DNA from: Xanthomonas sp. F10
Lineage (GTDB): Bacteria > Pseudomonadota > Gammaproteobacteria > Xanthomonadales > Xanthomonadaceae
NCBI RefSeq assembly: GCF_014206815.1
Contig: NZ_JACHNP010000001.1
Span: 2,384,456 to 2,448,455 of the forward strand
DNA length: 64,000 nucleotides
Reading direction: 5' to 3'
Within the stretch, counting starts at the first letter, position 1; the number at the start of each line of letters is the position of its first letter. The translations under genes and the position numbers were made by a program. The notes under the pieces were generated by a model. It was not told where the DNA came from. It did not search any database and worked only from the letters and a program-made list of their open reading frames with translations. Below are positions 20,135-29,432 of the stretch, in pieces.

Positions 20135-20217
20135 ACCGCGTCCGCCGCATCGTGCGCGGCGCGGCAGGATTGCCCGCGCGACTGGCCGCCCGCGGTGCTT
20201 GGCTCTACCCTGTGCCG

Positions 20218-21027
20218 ATGCGCACCGTTCCCCACCTGCTGCTCAACACCGAGTCCATCGAACTGCTGCCGGCCGCGCGGCTGCGCGCCCGCAGCAACGC
20301 CGACGCGCGCCAGCTCGCGCAAGCGACCTGGCTGCTGCGGCGCAAGCACGACGGGCGCTACCTGGCGACCGCGAACGCACACGGATTGCACGCGCTGGTG
20401 CCGAGGCTGATGCACGAACCCGGCATCGACGCGGCACTGGATCGGCTCGACGCGCTGCCCGCACGCGGCGCACTGCGCGAAGCCGACGCCTGGTTGCCGC
20501 TGCACGCGCTGCAGGAACAACTGGACCAATTGGGCCTGGCCGCCGACGCCTACGCGCAGCGCAGCGGCCTGCCGCTGCAGCCGGAGCCGGCCACCCTGCA
20601 CGCGGCCGGCAACGACCGCTACCGGCGCCCGCTGTGGCTGAGCGCGGGTGCCGCACGCGCCTGGCATGCGCTGCGCCGTGCCGCCGCGCGCGATGGCGTG
20701 GTGCTGGAGGCAATCTCCGGCTATCGCAGTCACGCGTATCAACTGGGCATCTTCGCGCGCAAATTCGCCCGCGGGCAGACCCTGGAGCAGATCCTCGCGG
20801 CCAATGCCGCACCGGGCTTCAGCGAGCATCACAGCGGGCACGCCCTGGACATCGGCACGCCCGGCGAGCCGCCAGCGGAGGAAAGCTTCGAACGCACGCC
20901 CGCCTTCGCCTGGCTGCGCACGCACGCCGGCGCCTTCGGCTACCGGATGAGCTATCCGCGCGACAACCCGCATGGCATCGTCTACGAACCCTGGCACTGG
21001 TGCTGGCAGGAGGCCGCTTGCGCATGA
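20218..21027 (+). CDS. VanY/LdcB-like D-alanyl-D-alanine carboxypeptidase (M15B)
   Basis: The 269-aa protein has the M15B zinc-peptidase motifs: SGYRSHAYQLGIF, SEHHSGHALDIGTP (zinc His and Asp) and EPWHWCW (zinc His with general-base Glu). Such enzymes trim the terminal D-Ala from peptidoglycan stem peptides. No signal peptide is visible from the ATG at 20218, so export, if it happens, is not explained. The N-terminal 100 residues are helical and do not match the catalytic family. The stop overlaps the next start by 4 bp. Confidence 0.87.
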   Translation: MRTVPHLLLNTESIELLPAARLRARSNADARQLAQATWLLRRKHDGRYLATANAHGLHALVPRLMHEPGIDAALDRLDALPARGALREADAWLPLHALQEQLDQLGLAADAYAQRSGLPLQPEPATLHAAGNDRYRRPLWLSAGAARAWHALRRAAARDGVVLEAISGYRSHAYQLGIFARKFARGQTLEQILAANAAPGFSEHHSGHALDIGTPGEPPAEESFERTPAFAWLRTHAGAFGYRMSYPRDNPHGIVYEPWHWCWQEAACA

Positions 21028-21620
21028 TCCGTTCCCACACCCGCCGGCCGCGCGCCGGCACCGCCGCTTGGCGGGCGCTGACGCTGCTGGCCCTGGCGCT
21101 GCCCAGCTGCGCCGCCGCGCAATGGCACGACCGGCAGGGCCAGCCCCTGCCCGACAGCGCCGAGCGCGGGCACGACAAGGCCTTCGCCGCCGCGCTGCAG
21201 ATCGCCGACGACGCCGACTTCGCCACGTTCGCGCAGGAGTGGGGGCAGACCGAGGCCGCGCATGCGCCGCAGCTGCGCACGATCGCGCGCGTGCATCGCG
21301 GCCAGTTGCTGCGCGTGGCGCTGCTGTACTCCGGCTGCGCGCCCAGCCCCAACAACGGCGGCGCCTGCGATGCGCAGATGAGCCTGCGCGTGCTCGGCCC
21401 CGACGGCAGCACCACCCTGCAGGATCCGATGCGGCCGCTGGGCATGGGCGGCCCGCCGGCCGCCGCCGGCCTGCTGGAACTGGCACCGCTGTCGGTGCAA
21501 CTGCGTTTCGAGGACAGCGACCCCCTCGGCACCTACACCGTGCAGGTCACGGTCAACGATCCCAGCCAGGACGCGTGGGTGCGCCTGAAGGCGCAGATCG
21601 AGTTGGTGGCCGCCCCCTGA
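21024..21620 (+). CDS. Secreted hypothetical protein
   Basis: The 198-aa product carries a signal peptide (ALTLLALALPSCAAAQ) after a basic N-terminus. The mature region looks like a beta-sandwich, with RGQLLRVALLYSGC, MSLRVLGPDGST and LGTYTVQVTVND, and two cysteines (SGC and ACD) that may pair. I do not recognise the family. It overlaps the VanY-like gene by 4 bp, which suggests an accessory role in the periplasm. Confidence 0.68.
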   Translation: MIRSHTRRPRAGTAAWRALTLLALALPSCAAAQWHDRQGQPLPDSAERGHDKAFAAALQIADDADFATFAQEWGQTEAAHAPQLRTIARVHRGQLLRVALLYSGCAPSPNNGGACDAQMSLRVLGPDGSTTLQDPMRPLGMGGPPAAAGLLELAPLSVQLRFEDSDPLGTYTVQVTVNDPSQDAWVRLKAQIELVAAP

Positions 21621-21660
21621 ATGGCCCACTGCCCCGTCTGTTCCAAGGACAGCGTCGTTG

Positions 21661-23097
21661 ATGGACGAGCACATCGATCATAGCCGCCGTGCCGCCAGCG
21701 CCACGCTGCTCGGCGCGGGCGCCGCCCTGGCGCTGCCGGGATGCGGCCGCAGCGCCCCGGATCCACTGGAGGTCGGCGACATCGCCGCCATCGACCGGAC
21801 CCGTGTCGCACGTATCGCGCAACCGCGCAGCACCGCGGAGGTGGACGCCCTGCTGCGCGACAGCAACGGCGCGGTGTCGGTCGGGGGCGCGTGCTACAGC
21901 ATGGGCGGCCAGGTCAGTGCCGCCGATTCGCTGCATCTGGATCTGCGCAGCCTGATCGGCGTGGTGCGGCTGGATCGGGAAGCGCAGCGGATCCGCGTGC
22001 GCAGCGGCATGCGCTGGCGCGATGTGCAGGACCAGATCGATCCGCACGATCTTTCGATTGCGGTGATGCAGAGCTACAGCAACTTCAGCGTCGGTGGCTC
22101 GATCTCAGTCAATTGCCACGGCCGCTACCTGCACGCCGGTCCCATCGCGCACACGGTGCAGGCCCTGCAACTGGTCGATGCGCAAGGCAGCGTGCACGAA
22201 CTCGACCGCCAGCGCGACCCGGCGCTGTTCGCCGCGGCGATCGGCGGCTACGGCGGCCTCGGCGTGATCACCGAAGCCGAGCTGTCGCTGGCGCACAACG
22301 ATCTGCTCGAACGCCACGTCCAGCAGCTGCCACTGGCCGACTACCCGGCGTTCTTCGCCGAACGCATCGCCAGCGATCCGCTGGCGGTCATGCACAATGC
22401 CGATCTGATGCCGCCACGCTTCGACCAGCCGCTGGCGGTGACCTGGCGGCGCAGCATCGCGACACCGACCGAACCTCGCCGGCTGCTGCCCCGTGGGCAG
22501 GACTACGCGCGCGAACGGTCCCTGATCTGGGCTGCCTCGGAGCTACCGATGGGTCCATGGCTGCGCGAGCGCTACCAGACCGAACCGCTGCTGCACACGC
22601 CGGCGGTTATGCGCCGCAACTGCCAGGCCAGCCTGGATGCGAATGCGCTGGAGCCGCGCACGCGGCGCCTGTCCACCTTCCTGCTGCAGGAATACTTCGT
22701 GCCGGTGGCGGCATTCGCCGCATTCGCACAGGACATGGCAGCGATCCTGCGACGCCATGAGGTCAACGCGCTCAACGTCTCCATCCGCCACTCGCCTGCC
22801 GACACGGTGGCGTTGCTGCGCTGGGCGACGCAACCGGTGTTCTCGTTCGTGCTGTACCACAAGCAGCGCAGTGGGATGGCCGCGGACCGTGACGCGGCGG
22901 TATGGACGCGGCAACTGATCGATGCCGCACTGGCGCACGGCGGCCGCTACTACCTGCCGTACCGTCTGCATGCCAGCACACGCCAGTTCGCCGCGGCCTA
23001 TCCGGAGGCAGAGGCGTTCGCGCGGATCAAGCACCAGGTCGACCCGCAAGGGCGCTTCCGCAACCATCTATGGGACAAGTACCTGCCGCGTGCATAA
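21661..23097 (+). CDS. FAD-linked oxidase (PCMH-type), probable Tat lipoprotein
   Basis: The 478-aa protein begins with SRRAASATLLGAGAALALPGC, a twin-arginine signal ending in a lipobox-like LPGC. The PCMH FAD-binding domain follows: VSVGGACYSMGGQ, QSYSNFSVGGSISVNCHGRYLHAGP and AIGGYGGLGVITEAEL. The C-terminal part resembles aldonolactone oxidase/cytokinin-dehydrogenase-like substrate domains. Substrate and electron acceptor are unknown. The ATG at 21661 and the TTG at 21658 are both possible after AAGGA at 21645. It lies 40 bp after the secreted protein gene and is probably in the same unit. Confidence 0.82.
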   Translation: MDEHIDHSRRAASATLLGAGAALALPGCGRSAPDPLEVGDIAAIDRTRVARIAQPRSTAEVDALLRDSNGAVSVGGACYSMGGQVSAADSLHLDLRSLIGVVRLDREAQRIRVRSGMRWRDVQDQIDPHDLSIAVMQSYSNFSVGGSISVNCHGRYLHAGPIAHTVQALQLVDAQGSVHELDRQRDPALFAAAIGGYGGLGVITEAELSLAHNDLLERHVQQLPLADYPAFFAERIASDPLAVMHNADLMPPRFDQPLAVTWRRSIATPTEPRRLLPRGQDYARERSLIWAASELPMGPWLRERYQTEPLLHTPAVMRRNCQASLDANALEPRTRRLSTFLLQEYFVPVAAFAAFAQDMAAILRRHEVNALNVSIRHSPADTVALLRWATQPVFSFVLYHKQRSGMAADRDAAVWTRQLIDAALAHGGRYYLPYRLHASTRQFAAAYPEAEAFARIKHQVDPQGRFRNHLWDKYLPRA

Positions 23098-23156
23098 CCG
23101 GTACGCGCGCGCCTGACAGGGCAAGAGCCGAGACGGCACGCAGCGGAGTGCCAGCG

Positions 23157-23528
23157 TCAACGCCGCAGCGCATCCCCCGCCCACAGCAGCCAGCCCAACA
23201 TCAGCGTGGTGCCGCCGATCGGCGCCAGCCGGGTCGGCCACTGCGCCAGTGCGTTGCCGGCCAGGCTGCCGGAGAACAGCAAGGTCCCCAGCAGCAACAG
23301 GCACAGCGCAACACGTCCGAGCAGGCGCTCGCTGCGGCGGCCCAGCGCCGCCAGCGCCACGCCGTGGCCGAAGGCGTACAGCGCCGCGGTCTGCAGGTGC
23401 GATTGCGCCAGGGGCTCGGCCACGCCGTGCGAGGCATAGGCGGACAGGCCGATGGACACGGCCGCGAGCAGTGCGCCGGCGCTGCTCAGCCAGAACGGCC
23501 CGCGCGTACGGCGATCGAACGTCAGCAT
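23157..23528 (-). CDS. DUF423 small membrane protein
   Basis: The 123-aa protein has four hydrophobic segments and the DUF423 pattern GLSAYASHG near the N-terminus, AALYAFGHGVALAAL and GSLAGNALAQWPTRLAPIGGTTLMLGW. Family members (such as E. coli YgdD) are small inner-membrane proteins of unknown function. A strong GGAGG lies 9 bp before the ATG at 23528; the upstream in-frame extension is not needed. Confidence 0.85.
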   Translation of the reverse strand: MLTFDRRTRGPFWLSSAGALLAAVSIGLSAYASHGVAEPLAQSHLQTAALYAFGHGVALAALGRRSERLLGRVALCLLLLGTLLFSGSLAGNALAQWPTRLAPIGGTTLMLGWLLWAGDALRR

Positions 23529-23579
23529 GTGCGATCCCTCCGGGAGCACGGCAGCGTTTGCCGCCCCCCCCATAAACAG

Positions 23580-23604
23580 AACGCGCCGCAAGATGCGGCG
23601 CGTT
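23580..23604 (-). terminator. Terminator-like hairpin after the SRPBCC gene
   Basis: On the minus strand the 10-bp stem AACGCGCCGC / GCGGCGCGTT with a 5-nt loop is followed by CTGTTT. It lies 29 bp after the SRPBCC stop and 51 bp before the DUF423 start. Confidence 0.7.
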
Positions 23605-23632
23605 CCGGTTCACTCGTCCACCAGGGCAGGAC

Positions 23633-24799
23633 TTACTTGATCGCCCAGTAGATGTCGTAGGTGCCTTCCGGCGAGAACGACTTGTCCACCCCGCCCTTCC
23701 AGGCTTCGTACGGACGGTCGGTCACGTCGTAGCCGCTGGTCGCCGCCCAGGCACGCAGCGCGTTGCGCGCCGCATCCAGGCCCGCCATGTGGCCGGTGTA
23801 GCTGGCGAAGGCGGAACGGTGCGCTTCGGTCCGCACGTAGGTCACCGGAGCGCCCTGCGGGATGGTCACCTTCAGCGGCTCGCCAGCGGCGGCAACCGGG
23901 GTGGCATCGACCGGCGCGGCAGCCGCGTCGTCCTTCTTGTCGTCCTTCTTCTCATCCTTCTTGGCGTCGTCCTTCGGCGCGCCACCGGCACGCTTGCGCA
24001 CCGGCTGGGCGACGTCGAACGCGTACTTGTCGGCGCCGAAGTCGGTGGTGACGATGCGCACCGGACCGGCCGCTTCCAGGCCGTTGGCGTCCATCACCCG
24101 CTTGATCCACTCCTGGTTGTCCTTGATGGACTTCTTGATGGAGTCGTTGTCGCGGTCGATGTTGCCGGCGTTGACCACCAGCAGGTCCTCGGCCGGGACG
24201 TCGACGACCTTCAGATCCTTCAGCGGGGTGTCGTCGGAGCGGTAGTCCACGTTCGGCACGGTGGCCAGCACGTTGCTTAGGCGCGACAGACCCAGCTTGA
24301 TGTCGTCGCCGACATGGCGGCTGACGTACAGGCCGGCGTAGCGACCCAGCAGGTCCCAACCGTACTTGACGGTGTAGTCCTGGGTGATCTTCACGTTGCG
24401 GCCGTTCTTGCCGGTCGACTCGAGCTTGAACGTGGTGGTCTTGTCCTTGCCCTTGGTCTCGTCCTCGATGGCGATGACCACGTCCTTGTTCTTCTCGGTC
24501 GAGGTGATGGTCCAGCTACCCTTGCCGATGTAGCCCTCCTTGGAGCTGTAGTCCAGGCGCGCGCCGACGCCGGATTCCGGGCCGGAGAGCTTCAGCTCGA
24601 TGCGCGGGTCGCGCAGCACCAGGGGGTTCCAGTCCTTGAACCGACGCAGGCTGTTGACCGTGTCATAGACGATGGTCATGCGCCGATTGGTCTCGACGCT
24701 TTCGGACATGTGACGCTCCGAGGGCAGCACCACGCCGACAATGACGAACAGGCCAGCCACGATCCCCAGGGCGATCAGGAACTCGATAATACGGGTCAT
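23633..24799 (-). CDS. Membrane-anchored SRPBCC plus GyrI-like domain protein
   Basis: The 388-aa protein has one N-terminal transmembrane helix (EFLIALGIVAGLFVIVGVVL). An SRPBCC/polyketide-cyclase-like domain follows (TVNSLRRFKDWNPLVL, VGARLDYSSKEGYIGKGSWTI). A second domain, after a low-complexity linker rich in Asp and Lys (about residues 276-297), has TIPQGAPVTYVRTEAHRSAF and GYDVTDRPYEAWKGGVDKS, like GyrI-type small-molecule-binding domains. The domains likely face the periplasm if the helix is a signal anchor. Ligand and role are unknown. Confidence 0.78.
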   Translation of the reverse strand: MTRIIEFLIALGIVAGLFVIVGVVLPSERHMSESVETNRRMTIVYDTVNSLRRFKDWNPLVLRDPRIELKLSGPESGVGARLDYSSKEGYIGKGSWTITSTEKNKDVVIAIEDETKGKDKTTTFKLESTGKNGRNVKITQDYTVKYGWDLLGRYAGLYVSRHVGDDIKLGLSRLSNVLATVPNVDYRSDDTPLKDLKVVDVPAEDLLVVNAGNIDRDNDSIKKSIKDNQEWIKRVMDANGLEAAGPVRIVTTDFGADKYAFDVAQPVRKRAGGAPKDDAKKDEKKDDKKDDAAAAPVDATPVAAAGEPLKVTIPQGAPVTYVRTEAHRSAFASYTGHMAGLDAARNALRAWAATSGYDVTDRPYEAWKGGVDKSFSPEGTYDIYWAIK

Positions 24800-25254
24800 T
24801 CAGGAGGTCTCCGGGGCCGATCCCACGGCCGGGTTGATGAAGCGAAGCGCCCATCCTAGCAGGCTTCGCTGTCCGTGGTCAGCACATCACGGAATGCCGC
24901 TTCGCCCCCTGCCGCAACGGGCTTGCGCGGTGCCGGCGACGGCCGCGGGAACGGCGCCGCGGGCAACCAGACCATTGTCCTGACAGCAGCACCGGACAGG
25001 CCTGCGCGGCCGGTCCGCGACCGCATCGAAGCGAGCAACGGCGGCACCATCGGGCCGACGGGCGTACCGCAAGACTGCTCGGCCCAGGCCAGACCACTTG
25101 CCTGCACGGGACAAGCCTGCCCCGCCTGTGGCGGCACCTCGTGCACGGCACCCGGCTGCACCGCAGCCGCCCGACATGCGCGTTACCGGTCTCCGCGGGC
25201 CGTCATCCTGTCTCGTTCAGACCACCTGCAGCGCCGGGCCGGGCCTCCGGTCCG
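24800..25254. other. 455-bp non-coding gap
   Basis: The gap lies between the divergent start of the SRPBCC gene and the 3' end of the response-regulator gene. It should hold the SRPBCC promoter near its left edge. I see no clear -35/-10 pair, stable terminator, repeat or credible small gene; several short frames are open only because of the high GC. Confidence 0.5.
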
Positions 25255-25896
25255 TCAGACCAGCTGCAGCTCGAACGCCTTCAGCACCGCCCGCGTGCGG
25301 TCGCGCACGCCGAGCTTGGAGAGAATGTTGGAGACGTGGTTCTTGATCGTGCCCTCGGCCACGCCCAGCGAATTGGCGATCTCCTTGTTGGAGAAGCCGC
25401 TGGCCATCAGCCGCAGGATCTCGGTCTCGCGGTCGGTCAGCGGGTCGGGCCGGTCCAGGCTGACGAAATCGTTGCGCATGTGCTCCAGGCCCGAGAGCAG
25501 GCGCTGGGTCACCGCCGGCTGCACCAGCGAGCCGCCAGCGGCCACGGTACGGATCGCGCCCACCAGTTGCTCCAGCGACACGTCCTTGAGCAGATAGCCC
25601 TTGGCCCCGGCCTTGAGCCCGGCCAGCACCAGTTGGTCGTCGTCGAAGGTGGTCAGGATGATGGTCGGCGGCAGCGCCGCGGCGCGCGACAGCACCTGCA
25701 GCGCCTCCAGCCCGGACATCGAGGGCATGCGCATGTCCATCAGCACCACGTCGGGCAGCACCTGCGGGATCAGCTCCACCGCCTGGCGGCCGTCGCTGGC
25801 CTCGGCCACCACCTCGATGCCGCCGTCCAGCGCCAGCAGCGAGCGGATGCCCTGCCGCACCAGGGTTTGATCGTCGACCAGGCAAACACGGATCAT
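25255..25896 (-). CDS. NarL/FixJ-family response regulator
   Basis: The 213-aa protein has an N-terminal receiver (VCLVDDQTLVRQGI, phospho-acceptor Asp in DVVLMDMRMPS, Thr and Lys switch residues in IILTTFDDD and GYLLKDVS). A LuxR-type helix-turn-helix follows (LTDRETEILRLMASGFSNKEIA, GTIKNHVSNILSKLGV). It is the output partner of the kinase directly upstream, whose stop it overlaps by the ATGA arrangement. Target genes cannot be deduced; no transporter or stress gene lies in the same unit. Confidence 0.93.
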   Translation of the reverse strand: MIRVCLVDDQTLVRQGIRSLLALDGGIEVVAEASDGRQAVELIPQVLPDVVLMDMRMPSMSGLEALQVLSRAAALPPTIILTTFDDDQLVLAGLKAGAKGYLLKDVSLEQLVGAIRTVAAGGSLVQPAVTQRLLSGLEHMRNDFVSLDRPDPLTDRETEILRLMASGFSNKEIANSLGVAEGTIKNHVSNILSKLGVRDRTRAVLKAFELQLV

Positions 25897-27086
25897 CACA
25901 ACACTCCTTGGGGAACGGCGGGCGGCAGCAGGGTGGCGGCGCCGGGAACCGCGGCGCGCAAACGGAAACCCGCGCCGGGCGCGGCCGTCACGTCCAGGCT
26001 GCCGCCGTACTGGCTCAGGCGCTCGCGCATGCCGCGCAGGCCGTTGCCGGGGGCCAGCGTCTCGCAACCGCGGCCGTCGTCGCGCGCCTGGATCACCACT
26101 TGCGGGCCGTCGCGGCGCACCTCGATCCACAGATTGTCGGCCTGGGCGTGGCGCACCGCGTTGGTGATGATCTCCTGGGTGCAGCGCAGCAACACGTGTG
26201 CGCGCTCGGGATCCTCCACGGTCAGCGGCTCCTCCACCTGCAGATGGATCTGCAGCGACGGCACCCGCTCGGCCAGCGGCCGCAGCGCCGCCGCCAGGTC
26301 GATCGCGCCGCTGTCGCGCAGCTGGCTGACCGCCTCGCGCACGTCGGTTAGCAGCAGCTTGGCCAGGGTATGCGCCTGCTGCACGTGCTCCTGGGCACGG
26401 CCCTCGGTGATGTGGCCGGCCACTTCCAGGTTCAGGCTCAGCGCGGTCAGGTGGTGGCCGAGCAGGTCGTGCAGTTCGCGCGAGATGCGGGTGCGCTCGT
26501 TGACCCGGGCGCTCTCGGCCAGCAGCGCGCGGGTGGCGCGCAGTTCGGCGTTGAGCTGGCGCTGCTCCTCCCGCGCCTGGGTCTGCTGGCGCGCGACCAA
26601 GCTGGTGACGAAGATGAACATGGAGAAGCCGCCGTACAGCAGCGACTGCATCAGCGCCTCGAACGGCGGGAAGCCGATGGTCAGGTACACCGGCAGCACC
26701 GCCAGCTGGCTCAGCAGCAGCCAGGCCACGCCGGCACGTACCGGCAGCAGCCAGGGAATCACCCCTGCCGCCACCATCATCAGGATGCTGCCCAGCCCCG
26801 AGCGGTGCAGATAGCCGACCGCCAGCGCGCAGATGGTCAGCAGCACCAGCATGCCGCGGTCGTACCAGCGCACGCCGTCGCCGCTGTGCAGGCGCCGGGT
26901 CAGCAGGAAATAGACCACGCCGAAGCCCAGGTAGCTGGCCAGCAGCAGCCATACCTCGCCGCTGGGCATCCGTCCCGACTCCTCGACCGGCTCCCAGTAC
27001 AGGTACAGCAACGGCATGCAGATGACGGCCCAGGTGAACAGGCCGGCATAGCGCAGGACGCGGGTATGGCTGAGATATCCCAACAT
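25896..27086 (-). CDS. DesK/NarX-type (HisKA_3) sensor histidine kinase
   Basis: The 396-aa protein has five or six transmembrane helices in the first 160 residues with only short loops, suggesting it senses a membrane property or an integral ligand. A coiled segment (RQQTQAREEQRQLNAELR) links to the HisKA_3 dimerisation helix with SRELHDLLGHHLTAL (phospho-acceptor His). The HATPase domain has EIITNAVRHAQ, DDGRGCET and NGLRGMRERL. The organisation matches DesK-like kinases, which respond to membrane fluidity. It forms an operon with its regulator and diverges from the GNAT-min operon. Confidence 0.92.
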   Translation of the reverse strand: MLGYLSHTRVLRYAGLFTWAVICMPLLYLYWEPVEESGRMPSGEVWLLLASYLGFGVVYFLLTRRLHSGDGVRWYDRGMLVLLTICALAVGYLHRSGLGSILMMVAAGVIPWLLPVRAGVAWLLLSQLAVLPVYLTIGFPPFEALMQSLLYGGFSMFIFVTSLVARQQTQAREEQRQLNAELRATRALLAESARVNERTRISRELHDLLGHHLTALSLNLEVAGHITEGRAQEHVQQAHTLAKLLLTDVREAVSQLRDSGAIDLAAALRPLAERVPSLQIHLQVEEPLTVEDPERAHVLLRCTQEIITNAVRHAQADNLWIEVRRDGPQVVIQARDDGRGCETLAPGNGLRGMRERLSQYGGSLDVTAAPGAGFRLRAAVPGAATLLPPAVPQGVL

Positions 27087-27166
27087 GCGGCCATCTTAGG
27101 ATGAACGGCGCGCATTGCACTCCCACGGAAGTCATGCCGGCGCGGCTCGCCGCCCCGGGTCGCGCG

Positions 27167-27175
27167 TGCGATAAT
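27167..27175 (+). promoter_or_regulatory. Extended -10 promoter element, GNAT-minCDE unit
   Basis: TGCGATAAT is an extended -10 (TGN plus GATAAT), located 52 bp before the GNAT start in a GC-rich gap shared with the divergent kinase gene. No obvious -35 is seen, which is common for extended -10 promoters. Confidence 0.45.
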
Positions 27176-27226
27176 CCGGCCCGGCGGCCCGCACGGGGCC
27201 GCGCGCGCATCAGCAATGGAGTCTCA

Positions 27227-27820
27227 ATGTCGATCGTCATCCGCGACGTGCGCGAGCACGAGCTCGATTCGGTCCTGGCCCTGAACAACAACGCCGGACT
27301 GGCGATCCTGCCGCTGGATTCGGCCAAGCTGCACCGCTTCTACGAAACCGCAGAGTACTTCCGCGTCGCAGAGCGCGACGGCAACCTGGCCGGCTTCCTG
27401 GTCGGCTTCGGCAGCGACAGCGACCACGACAGCAGCAATTTCGCCTGGTTCCGCGAGCGCTATCCGCAGTTTTTCTATATCGACCGCATCGTGGTGGCCA
27501 GCCGCCGCCGCGGCGGTGGCGTCGGCCGGGCGTTCTATGCCGACGTGCAGAGCTATGCCGAGTTGCGCTACCCGCAACTGGCGTGCGAGGTTTTTCTGGA
27601 TCACGGCGCCGATGCGGCGCTGCTGTTCCATGGCAGCTTCGGCTTCCGCGAAGTGGGCCAGAACACGATGAACGAAGTGGAGGTGCGTGCGAGCATGCTG
27701 TTGAAGGATCTGTGCAGTTACACCTGGGTGCGCGAAACCTATGGCGACACCCTGCCCGAGCTGCCCTGGGCCGGCCATGCCCATCGTCTGCAGCGGGCGC
27801 AGCGCCCGACCGGGACCTGA
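27227..27820 (+). CDS. GNAT-family N-acetyltransferase
   Basis: The 197-aa protein has the GNAT core: FYIDRIVVASRRRGGGVGRAFYADV (acetyl-CoA pyrophosphate loop RRxGxG type) and a C-terminal strand-helix with FHGSFGFREVGQ. The substrate is unknown. It begins at the ATG at 27227, and its stop is 2 bp before the GTG of minC, so it is probably the first gene of the min transcript. A link between this acetyltransferase and cell division is suggested only by position. Confidence 0.85.
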   Translation: MSIVIRDVREHELDSVLALNNNAGLAILPLDSAKLHRFYETAEYFRVAERDGNLAGFLVGFGSDSDHDSSNFAWFRERYPQFFYIDRIVVASRRRGGGVGRAFYADVQSYAELRYPQLACEVFLDHGADAALLFHGSFGFREVGQNTMNEVEVRASMLLKDLCSYTWVRETYGDTLPELPWAGHAHRLQRAQRPTGT

Positions 27821-27822
27821 GC

Positions 27823-28584
27823 GTGTCGTCGGTGAATCTGGATTTCGAGCAGGCCGGCGAACTGAAGATCGGCCAGGTCGGCATCGCCAACCTGCGCGTG
27901 CGCACGCTGGACGTGGCGCGGCTGAGCCAGGAGATGCGCGAGCGCGTGCAGCGCGCGCCCAAGCTGTTCGGCCGTGCCGCGGTGATCATCGATTTCGGCG
28001 GTCTGGCGCAGACCCCGGACACGGCCACCGCGCAGGCGCTGCTGGACGGCCTGCGCGACGCCGGCGTGCTGCCGGTGGCGCTGGCCTACGGCACCCGCGA
28101 GATCGAGGAACTGTCGGTGGCGCTGGGCCTGCCGCTGCTGGCCAAGTTCCGCGCGCAATACGAGCGTTTCGACGGTGGCGCAGTCGCCGCCGCGCCGGCG
28201 CCGGTCTCGCCGCCGCCCCCGCCTCCGCCGCCGCCCGCTCCGGCGGCGCGGCCGCAACCCGGGCGCATGCAGAAGAACGCGGTGCGCTCCGGACAGCAGC
28301 TGTATGCGGAGAATTGCGACCTGACCGTGATGGCCACCGTCGGCGCCGGCGCCGAGGTGATCTCCGACGGCAGCATCCACATCTACGGCACCTTGCGCGG
28401 TCGCGCGCTGGCCGGCGCCCAGGGCAACACCGAGGCGCGGATCTTCTGCCGCGATTTCCACGCCGAACTGGTCGCCATTGCCGGCCACTACAAGGTGCTG
28501 GACGATATTCCCAAGGAACTGCGTGGCAAGGCCGTCCAGGTCTGGCTGGAGCAGGACCAGATCAAGATCGCCGCGCAAGACTGA
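27823..28584 (+). CDS. minC: Septum site-determining protein MinC
   Basis: The 253-aa FtsZ-polymerisation inhibitor starts at a GTG. The N-terminal domain (about 1-110) has the FtsZ-interacting fold with FGRAAVIIDFGG. A linker contains nine consecutive prolines (around residue 130), followed by the C-terminal right-handed beta-helix domain: RSGQQLYAENCDLTVMATV, AEVISDGSIHIYGTLRGRALAG and ARIFCRDFHAELVAIAGHY. These are the MinC_C motifs that bind MinD and MinC. The poly-proline linker is longer than in E. coli. Confidence 0.96.
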   Translation: MSSVNLDFEQAGELKIGQVGIANLRVRTLDVARLSQEMRERVQRAPKLFGRAAVIIDFGGLAQTPDTATAQALLDGLRDAGVLPVALAYGTREIEELSVALGLPLLAKFRAQYERFDGGAVAAAPAPVSPPPPPPPPPAPAARPQPGRMQKNAVRSGQQLYAENCDLTVMATVGAGAEVISDGSIHIYGTLRGRALAGAQGNTEARIFCRDFHAELVAIAGHYKVLDDIPKELRGKAVQVWLEQDQIKIAAQD

Positions 28585-28620
28585 CGCGGCCCTACCACGA
28601 ACGTATCAGGAGATAGTCCT

Positions 28621-29430
28621 TTGGCTGAAATTATCGTTGTCACCTCCGGCAAGGGCGGCGTCGGCAAGACCACCACCAGCGCGAGCCTGGCCTGCGGGCT
28701 GGCGCGACGCGGCAAGAAGGTCGCCGTGATCGACTTCGACGTGGGCCTGCGCAACCTCGACCTGATCATGGGCTGCGAGCGCCGCGTGGTGTACGACTTC
28801 GTCAACGTGGTGCACAACGAAGCCACCCTGAAGCAGGCACTGATCAAGGACAAGCGTTTCGACAACCTGTTCGTGCTGGCCGCCTCGCAGACCCGCGACA
28901 AGGACGCGCTGACCCAGGAAGGCGTGGAGAAGGTGCTCAAGGACCTGGCCGCCGACGGCTTCGACTACATCGTCTGCGACTCGCCGGCGGGCATCGAGAA
29001 GGGCGCGTTCCTGGCGATGTACTTCGCCGACCGCGCGGTGGTGGTGGTCAATCCGGAAGTGTCCTCGGTGCGCGACTCCGACCGCATCCTCGGCCTGCTC
29101 GACTCCAAGACCCACAAGGCCGAGAGCGGCAAGAGCCTGCCCGCGTTCCTGCTGCTGACCCGCTACAGCCCGGCGCGCGTGGAAACCGGCGAGATGCTGA
29201 GCATCGCCGACGTCGAGGAAGTGCTCGGCCTGAAGGCGATCGGCGTGATCCCCGAATCCGGCGACGTGCTCAACGCCTCCAACAAGGGCGAGCCGGTGAT
29301 CCTCGATGGCGAATCGCCGGCCGGCCAGGCCTACGAAGACGCCGTGGCGCGCATCCTCGGCGAGGAACGTCCGATGCGTTTCATCTCCGTGGAGAAGAAG
29401 GGCTTCTTCACCAAGTTGTTCGGAGGGTGA
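28621..29430 (+). CDS. minD: Septum site-determining ATPase MinD
   Basis: The 269-aa ParA-type ATPase has the deviant Walker [27 protein letters not shown], the Walker [13 protein letters not shown] and the C-terminal membrane-targeting amphipathic helix ([11 protein letters not shown]). With MinC and MinE it sets pole-to-pole oscillation that keeps the septum at mid-cell. It starts at TTG, preceded by AGGAGA at 10 bp; no ATG or GTG fits the conserved [12 protein letters not shown] start. Its stop lies 2 bp before minE. Confidence 0.98.
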   Translation: MAEIIVVTSGKGGVGKTTTSASLACGLARRGKKVAVIDFDVGLRNLDLIMGCERRVVYDFVNVVHNEATLKQALIKDKRFDNLFVLAASQTRDKDALTQEGVEKVLKDLAADGFDYIVCDSPAGIEKGAFLAMYFADRAVVVVNPEVSSVRDSDRILGLLDSKTHKAESGKSLPAFLLLTRYSPARVETGEMLSIADVEEVLGLKAIGVIPESGDVLNASNKGEPVILDGESPAGQAYEDAVARILGEERPMRFISVEKKGFFTKLFGG

Positions 29431-29432
29431 GC

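Noticed and set aside
28198-28260. Frameshift in minC at the proline-rich stretch
   Set aside because: The frame reads through the prolines and the conserved MinC_C domain follows in the same frame.
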